From: Cellulosimicrobium cellulans
GTDB lineage: Bacteria > Actinomycetota > Actinomycetes > Actinomycetales > Cellulomonadaceae
Assembly: GCF_016921195.1 (NCBI RefSeq)
Contig: NZ_JAFGYF010000006.1
Coordinates: 62,001-126,000 of the forward strand
DNA: 64,000 nucleotides
Direction of reading: 5' to 3'
Part shown: positions 56,681-64,000 of the stretch, piece by piece
Numbering within the stretch: the stretch's first letter is position 1
Layout of the letters: each line of letters starts with the position of its first letter
The notes under the pieces: model-generated
Told to the model about the DNA's origin: nothing
Databases searched by the model: none
The model's input: only the letters and a program-made list of their open reading frames with translations
Program-made: the position numbers and the translations under genes

Positions 56681-57626
56681 GCTGCCCGAGGTCGAGACCG
56701 TCCGCGACGGCCTCGCCCGCCACGTGCTGGGTGCCCGGGTCGTCGACGTCGAGGTGCTGCGCGACTACAGCGTGCGGCGCCACGACGGCGGCCCGGGCGA
56801 CTTCCGCGACCAGCTCCTCGGCCAACGGCTCGACGCCGCGGTGCGCCGCGGCAAGTTCCTCTGGCTCCCGCTGACGCCGGCCGGGCCGACGGACGGGTCC
56901 GACGTCGGCCCCGCGGCCGCGCTGCTCGCGCACCTCGGGATGTCCGGCCAGCTCCTCGTGCGCTCGGGGCCGGGGCTGGGCGAGAGGTCGCCCCACCTGC
57001 GCGTGCGGCTCGTGCTCGAGCCCGACGGCGTGGGCCCCGCGGGTGCGCTCGCGCTCGACTTCGTCGACCAGCGCACCTTCGGGCACCTGTCCGTCCAGGA
57101 CCTGTTGCCCACGCCCGACGGCGCGCCCGGCGGTCTCGGGTCCGACCTCGCCGCCGTCCCCGGCCCGGTCGCGCACATCGGCCGTGATCTGCTCGACCCG
57201 TCGCTGCGGCGCGACGACGTGGTCGACGCGATCCGCCGTCGTCGGACGGGGGTGAAGCGCGCGCTGCTCGACCAGACCGTCGTGTCCGGGGTCGGCAACA
57301 TCTACGCCGACGAGGCGCTCTGGCGCGCCCGGCTGCACTTCGCCCGCGCCACCGACACGCTGCGCCGGCCGGAGGCGCACCGCCTGCTCGACGCCGCCGC
57401 CGAGGTCATGACGGAGGCGCTCGCCCAGGGCGGCACGAGCTTCGACGCGCTCTACGTCAACGTCAACGGGCAGTCCGGGTACTTCTCGCGCTCGCTCGCC
57501 GTGTACGGACAGGAGGGCGAGCCGTGCCCGCGGTGCGGCACGCCGGTGCGCCGCGACGAGTTCATGAACCGCTCGTCCTACACGTGCCCCCGCTGCCAGC
57601 CGCGCCCGCGCAACGGCCGCTGGTGA
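56673..57626 (+). CDS. mutM: Bifunctional DNA-formamidopyrimidine glycosylase/AP lyase
   Basis: 317 residues. The mature N-terminal Pro2 and Glu3 ([14 protein letters not shown]) form the active site. Helix-two-turn-helix '[25 protein letters not shown]' and the C-terminal zinc finger '[25 protein letters not shown]' are present. It excises oxidised purines such as 8-oxoguanine. The insertion '[16 protein letters not shown]' in the beta-domain is longer than in E. coli. It starts inside rnc, continuing the sepIVA-yceD-rpmF-rnc-mutM order. Confidence 0.96.
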   Translation: MPELPEVETVRDGLARHVLGARVVDVEVLRDYSVRRHDGGPGDFRDQLLGQRLDAAVRRGKFLWLPLTPAGPTDGSDVGPAAALLAHLGMSGQLLVRSGPGLGERSPHLRVRLVLEPDGVGPAGALALDFVDQRTFGHLSVQDLLPTPDGAPGGLGSDLAAVPGPVAHIGRDLLDPSLRRDDVVDAIRRRRTGVKRALLDQTVVSGVGNIYADEALWRARLHFARATDTLRRPEAHRLLDAAAEVMTEALAQGGTSFDALYVNVNGQSGYFSRSLAVYGQEGEPCPRCGTPVRRDEFMNRSSYTCPRCQPRPRNGRW

Positions 57627-57645
57627 CCCTCCTGCACTCAGCGGG

Positions 57646-58587
57646 TCAGCGGGGGACGACGTTGCGGAGCTCGCGGCCCGCGCGGAGGGCGTCGAGGTTG
57701 GCGTTCACGAGGTCCGACGCGCGCTGCGGGCGGTTGCCCGCGACGTGCGGCGTGAGGATCAGCCGAGGGGCGTCCCACAGGGGTGACGACGCGGGCAGGG
57801 GCTCGGTCTCGGTGACGTCCAGCGCGGCGCCGCCCAGGCGGCCCTCGCGCAGTGCCGCGACGAGCGCGTCCTCGTCGACCGTGGCGCCGCGCCCGACGTT
57901 GACGAACACCGCGTGGTCGGGGAGCTGGTCGATCCGGGCGGCGTCGAACGCGTGGCGGGTCGCGTCGAGCGCCGGGAGCAGGGAGACGAGCACGTCGGTC
58001 GTCGCGAGGACGTCCGGGAGGTCGTCGTCGGTCACGACGCGGAAGCCGTGGCGCTCGCCGCGGCTGCTCGCGACGCCCGTCACCTCGGCGCCCAGGGCCG
58101 CGAGCAGCGGCGCGAGGCGCGCCGCGATCGAGCCGAACCCCCAGATCGTGACCCGCGCGCCGTCGATCGTGTACCGCGGCGCGGTGGCCGGGTCGGCCTG
58201 CGCGCGGTTCACGACGGTGTCCCACCGGTGCTCGCGCTGCGCCGCCCCGAGCACGTCGAGCCGCCGCACCGCCGCGAGGACGAGCGCGAGCGCGTGCTCG
58301 GCGACCGGTCCGTCGTGCAGGGACCGACCCGACGTGATCGTCACCTCGGGACCGAACCCGGCGGCCAGCACCGCGTCCGGGCCCGCCGCGAGCGTCTGGA
58401 CCCAGCGCAGGCGCGTGAGCCGCGCGGCGGCGTCCGCGAGGTTCGCGGGGTTGTTCGCCCACGCCACGAGCACCTCCGCGTCGGCGTCCTCGGGGCGGAG
58501 CGGCGTCGCGGCGTCGTAGCCGACGACCTCGTCGCCCGGGCCTCCGCGCACGTCGAGGGCGATGGTGCTGGGCACGAGGATCTTCAA
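57646..58587 (-). CDS. D-isomer-specific 2-hydroxyacid dehydrogenase family protein
   Basis: 313 residues. The NAD-binding region has 'GARVTIWGFGSIAARLAPLLAALGAEVTGVASSRGE' (GxGxxA-like, here GFGSIA), and the catalytic Arg, Glu and His are in 'VSLLPALDATRH', 'ALDVTETEPLPASSPLWDAPRLILTPHVAGN' and 'VNVGRGATVDEDAL'. The short N-terminal substrate domain and low identity to known members leave the substrate open (glyoxylate/hydroxypyruvate type possible). A TTG start at 58587 is chosen because GGGAG lies about 7 nt upstream and MKILVPS is the family start. A minus-strand TACGTT (58652-58657) may be its -10. Confidence 0.85.
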   Translation of the reverse strand: MKILVPSTIALDVRGGPGDEVVGYDAATPLRPEDADAEVLVAWANNPANLADAAARLTRLRWVQTLAAGPDAVLAAGFGPEVTITSGRSLHDGPVAEHALALVLAAVRRLDVLGAAQREHRWDTVVNRAQADPATAPRYTIDGARVTIWGFGSIAARLAPLLAALGAEVTGVASSRGERHGFRVVTDDDLPDVLATTDVLVSLLPALDATRHAFDAARIDQLPDHAVFVNVGRGATVDEDALVAALREGRLGGAALDVTETEPLPASSPLWDAPRLILTPHVAGNRPQRASDLVNANLDALRAGRELRNVVPR

Positions 58588-58800
58588 CGCTGCTCCCGGG
58601 GGTCGTCCGTCGCGGTCGCGACCTGCCCGGCGCGGGACGGGCCGCCTCGCGAACGTACCACCGTGCGGCTCAGGTGCCGCTCGGGCCCCGTCACCTGCGG
58701 TTCCGCAGACGCGAGAGGCCCGGGGGACAGGGGCGATGTTCCGGCGAGCCGCCTCCGCGCGCCGTCGGTCGGCCCGCGGGGTCACGTCGTCGATCTGCCT

Positions 58801-60603
58801 CTACCGCGGCGCGGGCGTCTCCTGGTCGAGCGCCCACCGGTAGGCCGGGAGCGCGAGCAGCTCGGCGTGCGTCCCGCGCGCGACGACCCGCGCCGGAGCA
58901 TCGTCGGTGCTCTCGGGGACACCGAGGAGCAGCACCTCGTCGACGCACTCGAGCGCGCTGAGCCGGTGCGTCGCGAGGACGACGCCACGCCGGCCCGCCC
59001 CGGCCGGCCCGCGCGTCGTCGCGACGAGGTGCCGCACGAGCGCGTCGGCGCCGGCCGCGTCGAGGTGCTCGGACGGCTCGTCGAGCAGGAGCAGCGGCGC
59101 GGAGGACAGGAGCGCCCGCGCGACGAGCAGACGACGGCGCTCGCCGCCGGAGACCGTGGTGGCGTCCGGGCCGAGCAACGTCTCGACACCGTCCGGCAGC
59201 GCGGCGAGCCAGGCGTCCAGGCCGACGTCGTGCAGCGTCGCCACGGCCTCCTCCGCCGTGACGTCGCCCCGCGCGACGCGCAGGTTCTCCAGCACCGTCG
59301 TGTCGAAGACGTGCCCGTCCTCGGCGACGAGGACGACGCCGCGCGCCGCGCCCTCCCGCGACAGGTCGCCGATCCGCGACCCGTCGAGCGACACCCGGCC
59401 CGCGAGCGCCGGGACGAGGCCCGCGGCGGTCGCGAGCAGCGTCGTCTTGCCGACGCCCGACGGTCCGACGACGGCGACCGCGCGCCCGGGCCGGAGGTCG
59501 AGGTCCGCGCCCGCCACGACGGCGCGCCGAGCCCCCGGCCAGCCGGCCGTGACGTCGTCGAGCACGAGCGTCGCCCCGGCGCCCGCCGGGGTGCGCCCCG
59601 ACGAGGCCGTGGCGTCGTCGTCGGCCGAGCCGGCGAGCAGACCGACCACCCGTGCCGCGGCCTGGCGCGAGCGGTGGAGCTGCACGGCGGCGGCGGGCAG
59701 CGTGCTCGCGGCCTCGAACACCGCGAGCGGCGTGAGCACGATCACCAACAGCTCCACCGGCGCGAGCGTCCCGGCCGTGACCGCCGGGATGCCGAGCAGG
59801 AGCGACGCGAGCACCGCGAGGCCGACGGCGAGCGCGGCGATCCCGGCGGCCGCCCCGGCGGGGCGGGCGCCGTCGTCGGTGACGCGGGCGAGGGCCCGGT
59901 CGGTCGCGCGCAGGTCGTCGAGGCGCGCGCCGAGCCGACCCGAGACGGCGAGCGGGCCGGACTGCTCGAGGATCTCGAGCGTCGTCGCGGTCATCGCCGC
60001 GCGTGTTGTCGCGCCGCGCGCCTCGACCTCGCGGGCCGACCGTGCGGAGAGCCACGGCGCGACGACCGCGGCGAGGAGCAGGCACAGCGCGAGGGCGACG
60101 CCCGCGGCGGGCAGGAACGCCCCGACGAGGACCACGGACCCCACGGAGATCACGAGCGCGACGCCTGCCGGGACGAGCGCGCGCACGACGACGTCGCCCA
60201 CCGCGTCGACGTCCGCGCCGACCCGGGCGAGCAGGTCGCCGCGCCGCAGCCCGACGAGCGCGCCCGGCGACCCCTCCGCCAGGGCGGTGTAGAGGTTGGC
60301 GCGCAGGGACGCCATGCCGCGCAGCGCGACGTCGTGCGAGGCGAGGCGCTCGAGGTAGCGGAACACCCCGCGCGAGATGCCGAACGCGCGGACGCCGACG
60401 ACCGCGACGGAGAGCGTGAGGACGGGCGGCATCTGCGAGGCCCGGGCGATGAGCCACGCGGCGACGGCCGCGAGACCGACGGCGCTCCCGAGCGAGAGCG
60501 TGCCCAGCACGACGGCCCACACCACGCGGCCCCAGCGCACGTCGAGCAGCCCGACCGCGCGCCACAGCGGGTCGGCCGCGAGGCGCGCACGAGGTCCGGT
60601 CAC
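58801..60603 (-). CDS. cydC: Thiol reductant ABC exporter subunit CydC
   Basis: 600 residues. Type IV ABC exporter half: six membrane segments (about 20-320, 'VVWAVVLGTLSLGSAVGLAAVAAWLI' first) and an ATPase domain with 'VVGPSGVGKTTLLA' (Walker A), 'TVSGGERRRLLVARALLSSAPLLLLDEPSEHLD' (signature and Walker B) and the switch His in 'VLATHRLSA'. With CydD it exports glutathione-type thiols or cysteine for periplasmic redox balance and cytochrome bd assembly. It overlaps the cydD stop by 4 nt. It is the last gene of cydABDC. Confidence 0.95.
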   Translation of the reverse strand: MTGPRARLAADPLWRAVGLLDVRWGRVVWAVVLGTLSLGSAVGLAAVAAWLIARASQMPPVLTLSVAVVGVRAFGISRGVFRYLERLASHDVALRGMASLRANLYTALAEGSPGALVGLRRGDLLARVGADVDAVGDVVVRALVPAGVALVISVGSVVLVGAFLPAAGVALALCLLLAAVVAPWLSARSAREVEARGATTRAAMTATTLEILEQSGPLAVSGRLGARLDDLRATDRALARVTDDGARPAGAAAGIAALAVGLAVLASLLLGIPAVTAGTLAPVELLVIVLTPLAVFEAASTLPAAAVQLHRSRQAAARVVGLLAGSADDDATASSGRTPAGAGATLVLDDVTAGWPGARRAVVAGADLDLRPGRAVAVVGPSGVGKTTLLATAAGLVPALAGRVSLDGSRIGDLSREGAARGVVLVAEDGHVFDTTVLENLRVARGDVTAEEAVATLHDVGLDAWLAALPDGVETLLGPDATTVSGGERRRLLVARALLSSAPLLLLDEPSEHLDAAGADALVRHLVATTRGPAGAGRRGVVLATHRLSALECVDEVLLLGVPESTDDAPARVVARGTHAELLALPAYRWALDQETPAPR

Positions 60604-62366
60604 GGGTGCCTCCCTTCGGCGGGCCCGCTCGCCGCTGCGAGCCGGACCGATGCCTCCGCGTCCCCGGCGGCGCGTGGGGGCGTGACCGTCAGGGGCGCGG
60701 AGCGGACCTCGACGACGTCGTCGGCCGCGCGCACGAGCGAGGCGCGGTGGGCCACGACGACGACGGTGCGGCCCTGGTCGCGGAACGTCCGCACGGCGTC
60801 GAGCACCACCTGCTCGCCGCGGGCGTCGAGGTGGGCGGTCGGCTCGTCGAGCACGACGAGCGGGACGCGCGCGGGGTCGCCGAGCAGGGCCGCGGCGAGC
60901 GCGACGCGCTGGCGCTGACCGACGCTCAGCCCGACGCCGCCGCGCCCGACCTCGGTGTCCCAGCCCGAGGGCAGCGTGGCGAGCACGGCGTCGAGGCCGG
61001 CGGTGCGGGCCGCACGGTCGAGGTCGGCGTCCGTGACGTCCAGGCCGTCGGCGACGACGTCGCGCAGCCGGCCGGGTGCGAGCACGGGCCGCTGGGGGAG
61101 CCAGGCGACCTGGGCCCAGAACGACGCCGGGTCGACGTCGGCGAGGTCGAGCGGCCCGGCGCCCGGAGCGGTCAGGGAGACCGTGCCCCGGTCGGGGCGG
61201 ACGAGGCCGAGGAGGACGAGCGCCGTCGTCGTCTTGCCCGCTCCGCTGGGACCGGTGAGGGCCACGACGCGCCCGGACGTGCCGAGCCGGAGCTCGAGAT
61301 CGAGGTCGGCGGGCGCGAGCACGTCACGATCCCCGGCGCGGACGCTCACGCCGCGCAGGGCGAGCGTGCTGCCGGCGAGCGCGGGCGCCGGGGTGGTACC
61401 GGGCTCGGGAGCCTCCTCGTCGAGCACCGCGAACGCCTGCTCCGCCGCGGCCATGCCGTCGGTCGAGGCGTGGAAGTGGAGGCCGACCTGGCGCAGCGGC
61501 AGGTAGACCTCGGGCGCGAGCACGAGCACCGCGAGCGCGGGCTCGAGCTCCATGCCGCCGTGCACGAGGCGCAGCCCGACGCCGACGGCGACGACCGCCA
61601 CGGACAGGGTCGTGAGGAGCTCGAGCACCATGCCGGAGAGGAACGCGACGCGCAGCGTGCCCATCGTGGCGCGGCGGTTGGCCTCGCCGAGCGCGCGCAC
61701 GCGCCGCTCGGGGCCGCGCGCGCGACCGAACGCGAGGAGCGTCGGCAGACCGGCGAGCAGGTCGAGCACCTGCGCGCCGAGCCGCTGCATGACGACGAGG
61801 CGCCGCTCCGACGTCCCGGCGGTGAGCCGTCCGACGAGCACCATGAAGAGCGGCACGAGCGGAATCGTCACGGCGATGACCACGGCGGAGACCCAGTCGA
61901 GGCCGAGCACGACGGCGAGCGTGGCCGGCGTGACCGTCGCGGCGAGCAGGAGCTGCGGCAGGTACCGCACCATGTACGGCTCGAGGGCGTCGAGCCCGCG
62001 CGTCGCGAGGGTCGCGACCTCGGGGCCGCGGCCCGACGCCAGCCACCGAGGGCCGAGGGCCACGGCGTGCGTGACGACCTGCTCGCGGAGCTCGGCGACG
62101 GTGCGCGTCGCGGCGCGCAGCGCGAACCGCTCCTGCGCCCAGGAGGTCGCGGCGCGGGCCGCGACGACGGCGCCGAGCAGCCCGACCCGCGGCCCGAGGT
62201 CGGCCAGGTCGGCCGTCCCCTGGATCGCCGGCGCGAGGACCGACGCGAGCACGACCGCCTGGGCGACGACGAGGGCCGCGGTGGCGAACCCCAGCACCGC
62301 CGTCAGGACGACGTATCCTCGCGCGGCCCGCGCGTGGCGCAGGAGCCGCGGGTCGAGCGGCTTCAC
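60600..62366 (-). CDS. cydD: Thiol reductant ABC exporter subunit CydD
   Basis: 588 residues from GTG 62366. Membrane domain about 15-310 with 'VVLTAVLGFATAALVVAQAVVLASVLA' and 'DGMAAAEQAFAVLDEEAPEP'. The ATPase domain has 'ALTGPSGAGKTTTALVLLG', 'GVGLSVGQRQRVALAAALL', 'VLDEPTAHLDARGEQ' and 'VVVVAHRASLV'. It pairs with CydC and is required for assembly of cytochrome bd. The start overlaps the cydB stop (GTGA), and the cydC start lies in its own stop, so cydB-cydD-cydC are translationally chained. Confidence 0.95.
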   Translation of the reverse strand: MKPLDPRLLRHARAARGYVVLTAVLGFATAALVVAQAVVLASVLAPAIQGTADLADLGPRVGLLGAVVAARAATSWAQERFALRAATRTVAELREQVVTHAVALGPRWLASGRGPEVATLATRGLDALEPYMVRYLPQLLLAATVTPATLAVVLGLDWVSAVVIAVTIPLVPLFMVLVGRLTAGTSERRLVVMQRLGAQVLDLLAGLPTLLAFGRARGPERRVRALGEANRRATMGTLRVAFLSGMVLELLTTLSVAVVAVGVGLRLVHGGMELEPALAVLVLAPEVYLPLRQVGLHFHASTDGMAAAEQAFAVLDEEAPEPGTTPAPALAGSTLALRGVSVRAGDRDVLAPADLDLELRLGTSGRVVALTGPSGAGKTTTALVLLGLVRPDRGTVSLTAPGAGPLDLADVDPASFWAQVAWLPQRPVLAPGRLRDVVADGLDVTDADLDRAARTAGLDAVLATLPSGWDTEVGRGGVGLSVGQRQRVALAAALLGDPARVPLVVLDEPTAHLDARGEQVVLDAVRTFRDQGRTVVVVAHRASLVRAADDVVEVRSAPLTVTPPRAAGDAEASVRLAAASGPAEGRHP

Positions 62367-63475
62367 GAGCCGGTTCCCCCGCCGTCGGTCAGGCCGCGGC
62401 CGGTCGAGCCGCCCGAGGACGCCCCGCCGAACGCAGCCTCGCGGACCTTCTTGAGCGACAGGCCGGCGGGCGCGGGGATGTCCTTGGTCGACAGGCGGCG
62501 GCGGAACACCCAGTACGTCCACGACTGGTAGGCGATGACGAGCGGCGTGAGGATCACCGCGACCCACGTCATCACGGTGAGCGTGTAGTCGGTCGACGAC
62601 GCGTTGTGCACGGTCAGCGAGTTGGCCGGGTCGACGGCGGGCATGACGTCGGGGTACATCGAGCCGAAGATGAGCACGACCGCCGCGACGATCGTCGCGG
62701 CCGACGCGGTGAAGGCCCAGCCCTCGGCGCCGCGCCGGTTGGCGACGAGCGCCGCGACGAGACCGCCGGCGGCGAGCACGACGGCGGCCCACGTCCAGGG
62801 CACCGAGTACGCGACCTGGGCCCAGACGGCCCAGCCACCGGCGAGCACGAGCGCGGCGACGCCGAAGACCGAGGCGTGCCGGCGCGCGCGGGCGCGGATC
62901 TCGCCGTCGGTCTTGAGCGCGACGAACACCGAGCCGTGCAGCAGGAACAGGCTCAGCGTGACGAGGCCGCCCAGGAGCGCGAAGGGTGACAGGAGCGAGA
63001 AGAAGCCGCCGACGAACTGGTGGTCGGCGTCGAGCTGCACGCCGCGCACGAGGTTGGCGAACGCGACGCCCCACAGCACGGCGGGGACCCACGACCCGAC
63101 CTGGATCGCGACGTCGCAGCGCCGTGCCCAGCCCTCGTCGCGGATCTTGCCGCGGTACTCGAACGCCACACCGCGCACGATGAGCGCGACGAGGATGAGC
63201 AGGAGCGGCAGGTAGAAGCCGGAGAAGAGGGTCGCGTACCACTCGGGGAAGGCGGCGAACGTCGCGCCGCCCGCGGTGAGCAGCCACACCTCGTTCCCGT
63301 CCCAGACGGGCCCGATGGAGTTGATGAGGACGCGGCGCTCCTTCTCCCGGTGCTCCTTGTCCCCGCGCGGCAGGATCGACAGCAGCATGCCGACCCCGAA
63401 GTCGAAGCCCTCGAGCACGAGGTAGCCGGTCCACAGGACCGCGATGAGCACGAACCAGACGACGGCGAGATCCAC
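62363..63475 (-). CDS. cydB: Cytochrome bd ubiquinol oxidase subunit II
   Basis: 370 residues with about eight to nine membrane segments. The family opening 'VWFVLIAVLWTGYLVLEGFDFGVGMLLSILPR' and 'RVLINSIGPVWDGNEVWLLTAGGATFAAFPEWYATLFSGFYLPLLLIL' are canonical. Subunit II of the bd-type terminal oxidase, which works at low oxygen. A C-terminal Gly/Ser-rich tail (GGASSGGSTGRGLTDGG) is an actinobacterial addition. The GTG follows AGGAGG by 8 nt, so translation is independent of cydA. Confidence 0.97.
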   Translation of the reverse strand: MDLAVVWFVLIAVLWTGYLVLEGFDFGVGMLLSILPRGDKEHREKERRVLINSIGPVWDGNEVWLLTAGGATFAAFPEWYATLFSGFYLPLLLILVALIVRGVAFEYRGKIRDEGWARRCDVAIQVGSWVPAVLWGVAFANLVRGVQLDADHQFVGGFFSLLSPFALLGGLVTLSLFLLHGSVFVALKTDGEIRARARRHASVFGVAALVLAGGWAVWAQVAYSVPWTWAAVVLAAGGLVAALVANRRGAEGWAFTASAATIVAAVVLIFGSMYPDVMPAVDPANSLTVHNASSTDYTLTVMTWVAVILTPLVIAYQSWTYWVFRRRLSTKDIPAPAGLSLKKVREAAFGGASSGGSTGRGLTDGGGTGS

Positions 63476-63514
63476 GGCGGTGTCCTCCTGAGATTCTGGA
63501 CGGGTCCGGGCGCG

Positions 63515-64000
63515 TCAGTACGCGAAGGACAGCGGACGGTCGGCGGCCTCGGAGCCCTCGTCCGGCGGCTCCTGGGCCTCCGGGGACTCGTCGCGGACCG
63601 TGAGCGGGACGCCCTCGATCGCGTAGCGCCGCATGAGCGTGAACCAGACCGCGGCCAGCGCCCCGTAGACGAGCGTGAAGACGATCATCGACGTGAGCAC
63701 GACGCCGGGGCTCACCACGGTGGACACGCCCCGCTCGGTGAGCAGCCGGATCTGGTCGATGCCCGTCGGGTTCGGGGCGACGACCCACGGCTGGCGGCCC
63801 ATCTCGGTGAAGATCCAGCCGAAGGAGTTCGCGAGGAACGGCATGGGGATGGCGACGAGGCCGACGCGCGCGAACCACACGTTGTCGGTGACGCGGCCCT
63901 TGCGCGTGAGCCACAGCGCCATGAGGGCGAGGAGCACCGAGCCCGCGGCCATGCCGATCATGAGCCGGAAGGACCAGTAGGTCATGGCGAGGTTCGGCGT
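63515..64000 (-). CDS. cydA: Cytochrome bd ubiquinol oxidase subunit I, C-terminal part (cut by window edge)
   Basis: The visible 161 codons cover the C-terminus. 'FTEMGRQPWVV' is the conserved GRQPW block near the haem region of subunit I, and 'TYWSFRLMIGMAAGSVLLALMAL' plus two more membrane segments fit the last helices. The rest lies beyond the window. It is the first gene of the cydA-cydB-cydD-cydC operon, 39 nt from cydB. Confidence 0.95.
   Translation of the reverse strand, partial: TPNLAMTYWSFRLMIGMAAGSVLLALMALWLTRKGRVTDNVWFARVGLVAIPMPFLANSFGWIFTEMGRQPWVVAPNPTGIDQIRLLTERGVSTVVSPGVVLTSMIVFTLVYGALAAVWFTLMRRYAIEGVPLTVRDESPEAQEPPDEGSEAADRPLSFAY

Overview
The window is high-GC actinobacterial DNA. 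GTG starts are common, many genes look leaderless, and the MDMPI-type DinB protein points to a mycothiol-using actinobacterium. Gene content and order (gltX; leuCD beside an IclR regulator; murA, plsC, gpsA, ddl, a DUF3515 protein, thiL, rpmB, a DAK2 protein, recG, rsmD, coaD, a SepIVA-like gene, yceD, rpmF, rnc, mutM) fit Micrococcales. A secreted AA10 lytic polysaccharide monooxygenase with a CBM2 suggests a cellulose-degrading relative of Cellulomonadaceae or Promicromonosporaceae. That placement is inference. I see no phage, insertion sequence, CRISPR array or rRNA operon.

Layout. 0-6.2 kb: membrane proteins, an MmcQ-like protein, an aldo/keto reductase, a DUF418/acyltransferase-like membrane protein, a methyltransferase and a fumarylacetoacetate-hydrolase-family enzyme. 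6.2-17.4 kb: gltX-HAD, a divergent YeiH-type exporter and LysR pair, a methyltransferase/MDMPI pair, tRNA-Gln(CTG) and tRNA-Glu(CTC), a PH-domain protein with a 55-residue partner, and an IclR regulator divergent from leuCD. 17.4-32.3 kb is a more mixed segment: a flavin-dependent oxidoreductase, a CNNM/CBS protein, a DUF808 protein, leuS, lpd, a CPBP protease with a two-component system, an SDR, the LPMO and an adenosine deaminase-like gene. 32.3-57.6 kb is the conserved envelope and information-processing block with insertions (a second two-component system, a trans-sulfuration enzyme, an acyl-CoA dehydrogenase-like enzyme, two coupled CNNM proteins). 57.6-64 kb: a hydroxyacid dehydrogenase and the end of a cydA-cydB-cydD-cydC operon, with cydA cut by the window edge.

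The most interesting non-coding signal is upstream of leuS. On the minus strand a near-canonical promoter leads directly into a 12-codon reading frame containing three consecutive leucine codons. A perfect 11-bp hairpin overlaps its stop. The leucine-codon run is complementary over 8 nt to the leuS Shine-Dalgarno region. This looks like leucine-responsive attenuation, possibly at the level of translation, of a leucyl-tRNA synthetase gene. The first 36 codons of leuS also overlap a 64-bp palindromic repeat that has a second, intergenic copy near 40.0 kb.

Other patterns across the window are a recurrent TANNNT-N6-start-codon arrangement, indicating leaderless transcripts, at more than a dozen genes; two copies of a short-motif repeat array with two forward and three reverse units; a 109-bp inverted repeat downstream of leuD; and a palindrome placed between the -35 and -10 of the IclR/leuC divergent promoter.
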